Of a stretch of 64,000 bases of DNA, positions 54,645-63,274 are shown one piece after another. The translations under genes and the position numbers were made by a program. The notes beneath the pieces were generated by a model. The model was not told where the DNA came from. It saw nothing but the letters and a program-made list of their open reading frames with translations, and did not search any database. Source of the stretch: Halopelagius longus (GTDB taxonomy: Archaea > Halobacteriota > Halobacteria > Halobacteriales > Haloferacaceae); contig NZ_FNKQ01000002.1 in assembly GCF_900100875.1 (NCBI RefSeq), positions 372,001 to 436,000 of the forward strand, in the 5' to 3' direction. Positions within the stretch are counted from its first letter, which is position 1, and every line of letters begins with the position of its first letter.

Positions 54645-55378
54645 TGTCAGACACCGACTGGACGGTACTCGTGCCGTTGGAAGTCCTCGAAGGCGAGACG
54701 GTCCCCGCCTCCGTCGTCGAGTTGCTATCGACGCTCTCCGTCGTCGCTCTGGGGTACCACGTGCTGCCCGAACAGACCCCGCCGGGGCAGGCGCGGATGC
54801 AGTACGAGGACCGAGCGCAGGCGATACTCGAAGACGTGGCGAGCGACTTCCGCGAGGCCGGAAGCGCCTGCGAGACCCGCCTCGTGTTCACCCACGACGA
54901 GGAACAGACGCTGAACCGCGTCGCCGACGAGACGGGGTGCGGAGCGATACTCGTCCCGAACCCCTCCTCCCGCGTCGAACGGGTGCTCGTCCCCGTCCGC
55001 GGGGAGGTGGACGTCGCCCGCGTCACGGCGTTCGTCGCGTCGATGCTCGGCGGCCGCGACATCGAGGTGACGCTCTACCACGTCGCCGACGACGAGTCGT
55101 CCGAACCGGCGGGTCGGTCGATGGTGGAGGACGCGGCGACGCGACTACGGGACCGCGGCGTCGCGTCCGGCGCAATCGGGACGGACGTCGCCGTCTCCGG
55201 CACGCCGGTCCGAACTATCGCGGCGGCGGCCGCCGACCACGACGTCGTCGTCATGGGCGAGAGCGAACCGTCGCTCCGGTCGTTCCTCTTCGGCGAGACG
55301 GCCGACCAAGTCGCCGCCGAGTCGCTCGGTCCGGTGGTCGTCGTCAGGCGCGCGGGCGACTCGGACGCCGGGGAGTGA
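54644..55378 (+). CDS. UspA-family protein (two-domain, non-canonical)
   Basis: A 244-residue protein with two tandem Usp-like folds (about 1-105 and 110-240). The second ends VVVMGESEPSLRSFLFG-ETAD (shown split), without the G-x2-G-x9-G-S/T loop of ATP-binding UspA. The first retains the ILVPNP strand. It overlaps the permease stop by one base, so it is coupled and may regulate the transporter, as the fused forms suggest. Confidence 0.82.
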   Translation: MSDTDWTVLVPLEVLEGETVPASVVELLSTLSVVALGYHVLPEQTPPGQARMQYEDRAQAILEDVASDFREAGSACETRLVFTHDEEQTLNRVADETGCGAILVPNPSSRVERVLVPVRGEVDVARVTAFVASMLGGRDIEVTLYHVADDESSEPAGRSMVEDAATRLRDRGVASGAIGTDVAVSGTPVRTIAAAAADHDVVVMGESEPSLRSFLFGETADQVAAESLGPVVVVRRAGDSDAGE

Positions 55379-55439
55379 CCGACTCGCGGGGTCGTGCGGG
55401 TGCACGAGGTGGAGAAACGACGCCGGCGCGCGTCGGGAC

Positions 55440-56138
55440 TCACTCTCTGATGACGACCACTGGGAGGTGAGTCTGGTCGGCGATGGTCTGGTACGTGTTG
55501 CCGAAGACCCGCTCGAAGGTGGGCTCTCCCGTCTCGCCCATCACGATGAGGTCGTAGTCGCGCGACTTCTGACTTATCTCGAACGGCGGGTCGTCGGACT
55601 CGACCACCTCCGTGTCGATGGAGAACTTCGAGAACCCGGCGTCGACCAGCCTGTCTTTCAGCGAGGAGAGCATCTCCTCTTTCTCGTCTACGTCGCCCGC
55701 GTCGGTGACGTTTAAAAGCGTCGTGTGGTGGATGACGTCCTCGTCAAGCGTCCCGACGAACTCGGCGATGGACTCGGCGAACGTCTCGTCGCGGACGGCG
55801 ATGAGGACTCTGCCGAGGTGCGTAATCGGGTTCGGAACCAACAGCGCGTCCACGTCCCGTTCTTCGGCGACTGCCGTCGGCGTCCCTTCCAAGTTCTGCC
55901 CGACGACCAGTTCGACCTCCGCGGTTTCGCCGGTGCGGACGAACTGGTGGGCCAGCGAGTACAGCGTGTAGTTCGCCTCGATTTCGCGTCGCTGCCGTTC
56001 GTCGGGGTCCACGTCGTTGGGCATCTCGTAGAGGCCGAGGAGGATGACTCGACAGGAGGTGAACCCGCCCACGAAGGAGGACGGAAGCGGGTCGGGGTCG
56101 GGGAATTCGATGGGGACCAGAAGCGTCGGAGAGGACAT
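55440..56138 (-). CDS. UspA-family protein (two-domain, non-canonical)
   Basis: A 232-residue protein of the same tandem Usp layout as its convergent neighbour at 54644-55378. DALLVPNPITHLGRVLIAVRD is its central link (split: DALLVPNP, LGRVLIAVRD), and the end IVMGETGEPTFERVFG lacks the canonical ATP loop. The two genes are likely paralogues. The start at 56138 (MSSPTLLVPIEF) is family-like; the upstream in-frame part is Arg-rich shadow. Its role may be transporter-linked signalling. Confidence 0.8.
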   Translation of the reverse strand: MSSPTLLVPIEFPDPDPLPSSFVGGFTSCRVILLGLYEMPNDVDPDERQRREIEANYTLYSLAHQFVRTGETAEVELVVGQNLEGTPTAVAEERDVDALLVPNPITHLGRVLIAVRDETFAESIAEFVGTLDEDVIHHTTLLNVTDAGDVDEKEEMLSSLKDRLVDAGFSKFSIDTEVVESDDPPFEISQKSRDYDLIVMGETGEPTFERVFGNTYQTIADQTHLPVVVIRE

Positions 56139-56273
56139 TGTTAAATCACCTACGCCGAGGTACGGGCGACGTAGTGAAGTGTTTTTTCGATTAGACGAAC
56201 GGGGGTTCCGGCGACGGCACCGACCCTGCGGCGGTCGCGAAGATTTTTCTCGGTGGAACGGGAGGCGCACACG

Positions 56274-56480
56274 ATGCTGAAAGAGGTCCAGTTCGACGGC
56301 AGAGAACTCCGCGCTTTGTCGGGAGTCAGCGTGGTCTTCTTCGGCTTCGTCTACTTCTTCTACGTCGGCCTCGCGACCCTCGATAACGGCGTCTTCCTCG
56401 CCGTCACGGTTCTGTTAGGTGTCGTCTTCGCGTACATGGTGGCGAGCGTCGTCAACACGCTTCTGCGACGCGAGGAGTAG
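56274..56480 (+). CDS. Small two-helix membrane protein
   Basis: A 68-residue protein starting MLKEVQFDGRELRAL, followed by two hydrophobic helices (about 18-37 and 41-61) and ending LLRREE. The start is uncertain: an in-frame ATG at 56253 would add seven residues. I do not recognise a family. It lies between a UspA gene and a HAD hydrolase gene. Confidence 0.6.
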   Translation: MLKEVQFDGRELRALSGVSVVFFGFVYFFYVGLATLDNGVFLAVTVLLGVVFAYMVASVVNTLLRREE

Positions 56481-56544
56481 GGCGGCGAGTCACCTGTGCT
56501 ATTTGGTCCCAAGGTACTTCGACTCTCGGGGCGTGCAACCGACC

Positions 56545-57228
56545 ATGTCCTTCGACCCGGATGCAACCGAGACCATCGCGTTCGACTCCTACGGGACCAT
56601 CGTGGACGTCACGGCGGTGGCGGAACCGCTCTCGGAGCACGTCGAGTCTCCCGAGGCCGTCTCGAAACTCTGGCGGAACCGGTCGCTTCTGTACGCGACG
56701 GTCGGGAACGCCATCGGGGAGTACGACTCGTTCTTCGAGATGAACCGCCACGCCCTCCGGTACGCCCTCCAGACGCTGGGAGTCGACCTCTCGGAGGAGG
56801 AACGCGAGGAGGTGCTCTCGACGTACCACGAACTGCCGGTGTTCGACGACGTTCACGAGGGGATGGAACGACTGCACGACGCGGGCTACGACCTCTACGT
56901 CGTCTCCAACGGCAGCGAGGAGATGCTCGAATCGATGGTCGACCACGCGGACCTCGGCGACCTGATAGCGGAGACGGTGAGCGCCGACGAGATCCAGCAG
57001 TTCAAACCCGACCCCGGCCTGTACGAACACGCCGCCGACAGAATCGGGACGCCGATAGAAGAGATAACGTTCGTCGCCGCGGGGTGGTGGGACGTGCCGG
57101 GGGCGATGAACGCCGGGATGCAGGGCGTCTGGGTGAACCGGCAGGACACGCTCTGGGGTCCGTACGAGGCGGACCCCGACCTGACCGTCGAGACGTTCGT
57201 CGAGTTCGCCGACGAACTCGGGGTCTGA
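56545..57228 (+). CDS. HAD hydrolase, haloacid-dehalogenase type II
   Basis: A 227-residue HAD enzyme of the L-2-haloacid dehalogenase group. Motif I is FDSYGTIVD with nucleophile Asp (about 12), motif II VVSNGS, motif III Lys in QQFKPDPGLY, motif IV FVAAGWWDVPGA. SYGT instead of the more usual VFGT still keeps the nucleophile. Family members remove halogens from 2-haloacids or act as phosphatases; the natural substrate here is not known. Confidence 0.88.
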   Translation: MSFDPDATETIAFDSYGTIVDVTAVAEPLSEHVESPEAVSKLWRNRSLLYATVGNAIGEYDSFFEMNRHALRYALQTLGVDLSEEEREEVLSTYHELPVFDDVHEGMERLHDAGYDLYVVSNGSEEMLESMVDHADLGDLIAETVSADEIQQFKPDPGLYEHAADRIGTPIEEITFVAAGWWDVPGAMNAGMQGVWVNRQDTLWGPYEADPDLTVETFVEFADELGV

Positions 57229-57246
57229 CGGCGCGGTTCGCCCCGC

Positions 57247-57795
57247 TTACTCGGATTCGCCGAAAACTTCGACGACCTGCTCGCAGTACGCGTCGAGGTC
57301 GTCCGGTTTCCGACTCGTCACCAACCGCCCGTCGGTGACGACTTCCTCGTCGACCCACTCGCCGCCCGCGTTTCGGATGTCGGTCTGGAGGCTCGGGTAC
57401 GAGGTGAGCGTCCGCCCCTCCACGACGTCGGCCTCGACGAGCACCCACGGACCGTGACAGATGGCTCCGACCGGCTTCTCGGACTCGAAGAACTCGCGGA
57501 CGAACGACACCGTTCCCTCGTCGCCGCGGAGTTTGTCCGCCCCGACGGTGCCGCCGGGGACGAGCAACGCGTCGTAGTCGTCCGCGGAAACGTCGGAGAC
57601 GGCTTTCTCCACCTCGTACGTCCCGGCCGAGTTCAGGTCGCTCTCGACGGTCTGGGCCTCGCCCGCCTCCGGACCGACCGCGTCCACGTTCGCCCCGGCG
57701 TCTTCGACGGCCTGCCGCGGTTCGGTGAACTCCACCTCTTCGGTCCCCGCGGGCGCGAGAAGAATCGCCACGTTCGTGTCGTCGAGTGCAGTCAT
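57247..57795 (-). CDS. DJ-1/PfpI-family protein
   Basis: A 182-residue DJ-1/PfpI fold. The nucleophile elbow is AICHGPW with Cys113-His114; a Glu near residue 20 (AGTEEVEF) completes the triad. The segment DALLVPGGTVGADKLR is typical of the family. Its bacterial and archaeal relatives act as proteases, glyoxalases or deglycases. The start at 57795 (MTALDDTNVAILL) is family-like. Confidence 0.88.
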   Translation of the reverse strand: MTALDDTNVAILLAPAGTEEVEFTEPRQAVEDAGANVDAVGPEAGEAQTVESDLNSAGTYEVEKAVSDVSADDYDALLVPGGTVGADKLRGDEGTVSFVREFFESEKPVGAICHGPWVLVEADVVEGRTLTSYPSLQTDIRNAGGEWVDEEVVTDGRLVTSRKPDDLDAYCEQVVEVFGESE

Positions 57796-57890
57796 GGTCT
57801 CGTTTCGAAACTGCGCTTCGACTCCCCTAAGTCGTGTGGCGAACCGTTCTTCCCCCCGACGACGCCGCGGCGACGGCGTCGCGGGCGGAC

Positions 57891-58232
57891 TCACCCGTCG
57901 GTGTCGGCGCGGACGAGCAGTTGGCGTCGGAGGCGTCGCACGTCCCGTCGCTCTCGGTCCCGCCACGGTTTGAACAGGAGGAGGAGCGCTCGCCGTCGGA
58001 GAAACCGATCGAGGTAGGCGACGCTCGCGTCCGAGAGGGCGACCGTCCGGAGGGTCGCGTCCGTCTCCGCCGCGTCACCCAGTTGGGTCTCGATGGACCG
58101 CCGCAGTTCGTAGACGTACTCCCACTCCTCGGACCGGGAGCGGAGGGCGTACATCGCCTTGTTCTCCCGCGAACGCAACCAGTTACAGAGGACGTACCAC
58201 TCTTCGGACTCCAACGTAATCTCGCGGGGCAT
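57891..58232 (-). CDS. Hypothetical protein
   Basis: A 113-residue protein beginning MPREITLESEEWYVLCNWL, which has a domain-like start with a predicted helical core. The C-terminal third (RFLRRRALLLLFKPWRDRERRDV) is basic and may bind nucleic acid or membrane. I do not recognise a family, and no motifs are clear. It is divergent from the PHP phosphoesterase gene. Confidence 0.6.
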   Translation of the reverse strand: MPREITLESEEWYVLCNWLRSRENKAMYALRSRSEEWEYVYELRRSIETQLGDAAETDATLRTVALSDASVAYLDRFLRRRALLLLFKPWRDRERRDVRRLRRQLLVRADTDG

Positions 58233-58298
58233 CGTCTCGGGACCCCTGCTACCGGGGCCGAAAGTATTGGTATTGTGGCCGCGCTACCTCGAAGCCCT

Positions 58299-59015
58299 AT
58301 GGCCGGCGATGTCACCGTCGCTATCGACCCGCACGTCCACTCGGAGGGGTCCTACGACGGCCGCGAACCGGTGGAGTTGCTCCTCGAACAGGCCGACGAC
58401 ATCGGACTGGACGGCATCGTCGTCACCGACCACGACGAGATAGACGAGTCGCTCCGGGCCGCCGAGCTAGCCCCCGAGTACGGCCTCGTCGGCATCCCGG
58501 GCGTCGAAGTCTCCACCGCCGCGGGGCACGTCCTCGCCATCGGCGTCGAAGAACGCCCCGACCCCCGACGGCCGTTCGACGAGACGGTCGAGACCATCCG
58601 CGAGTCGGGCGGCGTCGCCGTCGTCCCCCACCCGTTCCAGCGCACCCGCCACGGCGTCCGAAAGCGGCGAATCACGGACTGCGACGCCGTCGAGGTGTTC
58701 AACTCGTGGGTGTTCACCGGCTACCGGAACCGCCGGGCGAAGCGGTTCGCCGAGAACGAGGGCTACCCCGGCGTCGCCGCCAGCGACGCCCACTCTGCTG
58801 GGTATCTCGGGCGCGCGTTCACGGAGTTCGCGATTCCCGACGCCGAGTCGAAAGCCGAAGTGGACGGCGACGACGTGGTGGAGGCGATGGACGACGACAG
58901 CGCGGAGGTGCACGGCCGCCGTCAACCCCTCCTGCGGAGCGCGCACCACTACCTCGTCGGCGCGGGGCGGAAGACGGGGTGGGCGCTCCGACGACGCGCG
59001 CCGAACCTGCTGTGA
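58299..59015 (+). CDS. PHP-domain metal-dependent phosphoesterase
   Basis: A 238-residue PHP protein. DPHVHSEGS (about 10-18) and VVTDHDE (about 41-47) supply metal ligands, GVEVSTAAGHVLAIG is the next conserved strand, VVPHPFQRTRHG carries a His ligand, and AASDAHSAGYLG the last Asp-His pair. The sequence resembles histidinol-phosphatase-like and nucleotide-cleaving YciV-type enzymes. Substrate is unknown. Confidence 0.88.
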   Translation: MAGDVTVAIDPHVHSEGSYDGREPVELLLEQADDIGLDGIVVTDHDEIDESLRAAELAPEYGLVGIPGVEVSTAAGHVLAIGVEERPDPRRPFDETVETIRESGGVAVVPHPFQRTRHGVRKRRITDCDAVEVFNSWVFTGYRNRRAKRFAENEGYPGVAASDAHSAGYLGRAFTEFAIPDAESKAEVDGDDVVEAMDDDSAEVHGRRQPLLRSAHHYLVGAGRKTGWALRRRAPNLL

Positions 59016-59155
59016 CCGCCCGGCCGTGCGAACGTCTACACGTCGCGGACGGAGAGATAACTGGGAGTTGGCTCAATCTGGACGTGTTGGGCGCCCTCCG
59101 GCAGACCGGTCGCTCGCCGCTCTGAGACGGCGGAAAAATCAGGCACTGCGGCGCG

Positions 59156-59713
59156 GTGCGACGCTTCTTCGGTCACTCGGTATTCTCGTACTACGCGTGC
59201 GACCCCCACGAGGCGATGGGGATGAAGGGGGCCGTCGTCGTCGGAAACGCCGCGACCGGAAAGCGACTCGCGGTCGAACCGGACTACGGCGAGTGGTTCG
59301 CGGAGACCGAAAACTACGCGGCGACCCTCGATGCGACCGGACAGGACGTCGTCCGCATCGCCGTCGGTGCACCCGGAAACGGCGGCGCGCACGACGTCTC
59401 CGACCCCGACCACGGCATCGATAGCGGTCTGCGGGAGGAGGTGGGGTCCGTCTACTCGCTCACGTTCGACGGTAACGGCGTCAGCAAGTACCGGTGCACG
59501 TCCGGGCCGGCGAGTGCGATGCGCGGGGCCATCGTCGTCGGCGACCCGACGGCCGGGACGATAACCGTCCCCGAGGACGCTCTCATCGTCGGCGGCGGAC
59601 TCGGCGCGGCGGCGCTTTCGCCCGTCGCCTTCGCCGTCGCCCTGAAAGTCCTCGGCACGGACGAACGACCGCCCGAGACGGAGGAGCGGACCGAACGCGG
59701 CGACGGGAACTGA
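59156..59713 (+). pseudogene. Decayed halocyanin-like (blue copper) gene
   Basis: The 185-residue frame, beginning with GTG, opens with SYYACDPHEAMGMKGAVVVG, the copper-binding end of a halocyanin, without the domain before it. A second halocyanin-like unit follows (YGEWFAETENYAATLDATGQ), but the middle that normally holds the strand before the first His is missing. Its end YRCTSGPASAMRGAIVVG has Cys and Met but not the second His. A hydrophobic helix near 145-165 remains. I read it as fused, partly deleted remnants of two blue-copper domains, probably non-functional. Confidence 0.65.
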
Positions 59714-59740
59714 CCGAGCCTTACTCCGCTCGGTTTCCGG

Positions 59741-60745
59741 TCAGATGCCGCGAACCGTCTCGATAGCGCCGAGCGTTTCGAGCGTCATCCACGCGAGAAA
59801 CAGTAGGTACAGGACGAGAAGCCCGTACGCTTCGGGGTCCGTGAGTTCGAGGTGGGTGCGGGTCACGATGACGAACACGAGCGTCGCGAACGCGAGAAAG
59901 CCCATCATCGGGACGGCGGCGAGGAAACTGACCGTCGTCGGTCCCGCGAGGAGGACGCCGACGGGGATGGCCACGAGGAGGTTGAACGTGTTGCTCCCGA
60001 GGACGTTCGTGAGGCTGGTGACGCTCTCGTCGACCTGCGCCGCGCGCACGCTGACGAACGCGTCCGGGAGACTCGTCGCGGCGGCGATGACCGTCAGTCC
60101 CCACAGGAAACTCGGCGTGTTAAATATCTCCCCGAAGCCGAGGGCGGCGCGGACGATGCCCTCGACGCCGACGGTGATGAGGAGAAGCGAGACGGCCAGC
60201 GCTCCCACCTCGCGGGGGACGTTCACGCGGACGGGTTCCGCGATGTAGTCGCGGGCGTCCTGGTACTGGAGGAAGACGTAGATGCCGTACGTGGCGAGGG
60301 GCATCAGGACGAGCGCCGGGGTGAGGATGGCCTCGGCGTTCGTCCCGCCGGGGACGTACGTCGCGCCGAGGGCGAACGTGATGAACAGGACGAGGACGCT
60401 TATGATGTAGAACTGCGCGTCCTTGTGGACGATGTCGCGCGTCGTCTCCAACTGCTCGCTGGCGAGTGCGGACGCGGCCGGGATGACCAGCAGGTTGAAG
60501 ATGGCGCTCCCGACGATGGCTCCGACGCCGAGTCCGAACTCGCCGTGGAGCAGGGTGCTGAGCACGACCGAACTCAGTTCCGGAAAGCTCGACCCGATGG
60601 CGACGACGACCGCGCCGTGGACGGCCACCGGCAGGCCGAAGTGTTTGCTGAGGCGCTCTGCGGCGCGTTCGAGCAGTTCGCTCCCCTTCCAGATGACGCC
60701 CGTCGAGACGACGGCCAACGCGAGGTAGGCGAACAGTCCGTTCAC
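59741..60745 (-). CDS. Calcium/sodium antiporter-like (CaCA) protein
   Basis: A 334-residue membrane protein of the cation/Ca2+ exchanger family with ten or eleven helices. The two inverted alpha repeats are VVVAIGSSFPELSSVV and VIAAATSLPDAFVSV, each followed by GSAIFNLL or GSNTFNLL, the hallmark of the family. I chose the GTG at 60745, as a TATTTTA box lies about 27 bases upstream; an ATG at 60802 is possible. It likely exchanges Ca2+ for Na+ or K+. Confidence 0.88.
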   Translation of the reverse strand: MNGLFAYLALAVVSTGVIWKGSELLERAAERLSKHFGLPVAVHGAVVVAIGSSFPELSSVVLSTLLHGEFGLGVGAIVGSAIFNLLVIPAASALASEQLETTRDIVHKDAQFYIISVLVLFITFALGATYVPGGTNAEAILTPALVLMPLATYGIYVFLQYQDARDYIAEPVRVNVPREVGALAVSLLLITVGVEGIVRAALGFGEIFNTPSFLWGLTVIAAATSLPDAFVSVRAAQVDESVTSLTNVLGSNTFNLLVAIPVGVLLAGPTTVSFLAAVPMMGFLAFATLVFVIVTRTHLELTDPEAYGLLVLYLLFLAWMTLETLGAIETVRGI

Positions 60746-60848
60746 GACGTGGCCCGTCTCGGCACTCGGTAAAATACGTGTTCGATTCCCGTCGAGAGCC
60801 ACGATCGGTCGCCCCGCGGCGGCGGTGCGGACTCGAAACCCCCGCCAG

Positions 60849-60856
60849 CATATTAG
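60849..60856 (+). promoter_or_regulatory. TATA box for the canonical UspA gene
   Basis: CATATTAG is centred about 28 bases before the ATG at 60881 and favours it over the ATG at 60872. Confidence 0.4.
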
Positions 60857-60880
60857 TTCTCTCCGGTCTCTATGCTACCT

Positions 60881-61303
60881 ATGTACGATGCCATACTCGT
60901 TCCGACCGACGGAAGCGAGGCGGCGATGGACGCGGCGAAGCACGCGTACAGCCTCGGCGAACGGTACGACGCGACGGTTCACGTCCTCTCGGTCGTCACG
61001 AACAGCGAAAGCGCCACGATAGTCGGACAAGGCGACGAGAAGCTGGACACGCTCCGCGAACGCGGGACCGACTCGACGCGACGCATCGTCGAAGAGGCCC
61101 TCTCGCGGGACGTCGACGCCGTCGGCGCGGTCGAAATCGGGACCCCCGACCGGACGATTCTCGGCTACGCGGAGGAGAACGACATCGACGTCATTGTGAT
61201 GAGCACCCACGCTCGGTCCGGCGTCGGCCGGTTTCTCAGAGGGAGCGTCACCGAACAGGTCATCCGCGACGGGGAGACCCCCGTTCTCGCGATACAGCGG
61301 TAG
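60881..61303 (+). CDS. Universal stress protein UspA, ATP-binding type
   Basis: A 140-residue single Usp domain: MYDAILVPTDGSEAAMDA at the start, and the ATP loop MSTHARSGVGRFLRGSVTE near the end, which fits G-x2-G-x9-G-S/T spacing. Unlike the two Usp proteins at 54.6-56.1 kb it looks able to bind ATP. The start at 60881 gives the usual MYDAILVPTDGS. It has a good leaderless promoter, so it is probably separately induced. Confidence 0.93.
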   Translation: MYDAILVPTDGSEAAMDAAKHAYSLGERYDATVHVLSVVTNSESATIVGQGDEKLDTLRERGTDSTRRIVEEALSRDVDAVGAVEIGTPDRTILGYAEENDIDVIVMSTHARSGVGRFLRGSVTEQVIRDGETPVLAIQR

Positions 61304-61380
61304 TAGAGTACGTGTCGGACGGCGGAGGGGAGCGTTCGAGAACGTAAATCAAGCCTCCCTCGACCCCGTAGCCGCCGCTA

Positions 61381-62634
61381 ATGGACACCGTCCGGTTGAA
61401 CGAACGCGAGTTCCACCACATGCTTCTGGTCGCCGCCGTCTTGGGCGTCGGCGTCGGCCTCGTCGCCACCGGTTTCCGTCTCGTCTGGCTCTTCGTCAAG
61501 CACCACCTCTGGGAGGCGTTGGCCGCGCCGTACTGGCGCGTCCCGGTCAGCGTCGTCGCGGGCATCCTCATCGGCGCTATCCTCTATGCGACGTTCTACC
61601 CGGGGGCGCTCTCCACCCTCGTCCAGCAGTTCCACGCCGAGGGGCGCGTCGAACTCGAAGAGAACGTCCCCATCATCCCCGTCGGTCTCGTCGGTCTGGT
61701 CGCCGGGCAGAACGCCGGCCCCGAGGGCGTGATGTCGGTCGTCGGCGGGTCGTTCGGGACGTACGTCTCCGAACTGTTCGAGTTCGAGAACTCCACGAAG
61801 TTGCTGACCCTCGCGGGGATGGGTGCGGGGTTCGGGGCGATTCTGGGCGCGCCCATCGGCGGCGCACTGCTCTGGTTAGAACTCCCCCACGAACGCGGAC
61901 TGGAGTACTACGAAGCCATCGTCCCCACGTTCGTCGCCTCGTTCGCCGGCTACCTCACCGAAGTTACCCTCGGCGGAATGGAACTGTTCCCCGCGTGGAG
62001 GACGGCGTCTATCATGCCGCTGACCCCCGCGCAGTTGGGATGGGCCGTCGCCGTCGGTCTCCTCTGTATCCCGTTCGGACTGGTGTACTCGAAGACGTTC
62101 TCGGCGATAGGACGGCTGTTTCGCCGGCTGTCGCTCGCCGTCTACGTCCGAACGACGCTCGCCGGCGGCGTCATCGGTGTGCTCGGGTGGCTCGTTCCGC
62201 TGTCGTACTTCTACGGCGGTTCGAAGATGAACGTCCTGTTGGAACGGGGTGCGTCGCTCGGTCCCGAGGGGTTGATGCTCACGCTCGCCGCGGTGATGGT
62301 CGCCGCCGGGTTCACGATTCACGGCAACTGGATCGGCGGCCTCATCATCCCGCACATGTTCATGGGGGCGCTCGTCGGTCAAGCGGCGGCGTTGGTCGTT
62401 CCCGGCCTCTCGCCCGTGTTGGCGACGCTCGCGGGGATGGCCGCGTTCAACTCCGTCGTGACGGGGACGCCGCTTTCCTCGGCGCTCATCGCCATCGCAC
62501 TCACGGACGGAGCGAGCATCACGCCGGTGTTCCTCGCATCGCTCGTGGCGTTCGGAGCGAGTCCGTCCGTGCGGTTCCTCGACGAAGCCGCGCCGCGCTC
62601 CGAGTCTCCGAACTTCCACATCTCCGACGACTGA
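61381..62634 (+). CDS. ClC-family chloride channel/transporter
   Basis: A 417-residue membrane protein of the ClC family with about ten helices. QNAGPEGVMSVVGG is the GxEGP-like selectivity motif in modified form (GPEG). GAGFGAILGAPIGGALLWLE matches the ClC helix before the pore, and FTIHGNWIGGLIIPHMFMG the later GxFxP-like region. The external-gate Glu is Glu in GPEG; proton coupling cannot be judged. It has no CBS domain, so it is a short form. Confidence 0.85.
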   Translation: MDTVRLNEREFHHMLLVAAVLGVGVGLVATGFRLVWLFVKHHLWEALAAPYWRVPVSVVAGILIGAILYATFYPGALSTLVQQFHAEGRVELEENVPIIPVGLVGLVAGQNAGPEGVMSVVGGSFGTYVSELFEFENSTKLLTLAGMGAGFGAILGAPIGGALLWLELPHERGLEYYEAIVPTFVASFAGYLTEVTLGGMELFPAWRTASIMPLTPAQLGWAVAVGLLCIPFGLVYSKTFSAIGRLFRRLSLAVYVRTTLAGGVIGVLGWLVPLSYFYGGSKMNVLLERGASLGPEGLMLTLAAVMVAAGFTIHGNWIGGLIIPHMFMGALVGQAAALVVPGLSPVLATLAGMAAFNSVVTGTPLSSALIAIALTDGASITPVFLASLVAFGASPSVRFLDEAAPRSESPNFHISDD

Positions 62635-62705
62635 CCGCTCCGCGCGACGAGCGCTCGAACCGTTTCGGTCAGAGTGTTGAACAGGGCGGGGAACGACGGA
62701 GAGGT

Positions 62706-63245
62706 ATGAACCGGCGGCGAGTGGGGACGAGCCTGTACGCGGGGGTTCTGTTCAGCATCCTCGGGCTCGTCGGATGGGTGAGCGGACACCCGTTCATCTT
62801 CCCGAGTCTCGGACCGTCGGCGTTCATCCTCGCGTTCGAACGTCGCGGCGAACGGACGAGGACGTACCGAATCGTCGGTGGACACCTCATCGGTTGCGTC
62901 TGCGGACTGTTCGCCTACTGGCTCCTCGCCGCGGGGACGGTGCTCACGACGTCCCCGCCCGGACTCTCTGTGGAAGGCCTTCGACTCGCCGCGAGCGGGT
63001 TTCTCTCCGTCGTCCTGACGAGTTGGGGGATGATAGCGACCGATACGAAGCACGCGCCGGCCTGCGCGACGACGCTCATCGTCTCGCTCGGATTGCTCTC
63101 GTCTCTGACCGAAGTCGCCATCATCGTCGCGAGCGTCGTTATCCTCGTCGAAGCGCACTTGGGCGTGTTGTGGGCGTTCGAGCGGATAGTCGGCGACGCT
63201 TCCGTACCGTCCGCGGCGGGCGACGACGTCGAATCGACGGAGTGA
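62706..63245 (+). CDS. HPP family membrane protein
   Basis: A 179-residue protein with about four helices. The HPF motif is in GHPFIFPSLGPSAFIL (about 27-42), the family signature being the HPP-like proline pair and SLGPSA. HLIGCVCGLFAYWLLAAG and KHAPACATTLIVSLG follow. HPP proteins have been linked with nitrite transport in plants, but haloarchaeal function is unknown. It follows the ClC gene by 71 bases. Confidence 0.85.
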   Translation: MNRRRVGTSLYAGVLFSILGLVGWVSGHPFIFPSLGPSAFILAFERRGERTRTYRIVGGHLIGCVCGLFAYWLLAAGTVLTTSPPGLSVEGLRLAASGFLSVVLTSWGMIATDTKHAPACATTLIVSLGLLSSLTEVAIIVASVVILVEAHLGVLWAFERIVGDASVPSAAGDDVESTE

Positions 63246-63274
63246 CCGAAGGGGCACGCGCGACGGAGGGGCCT

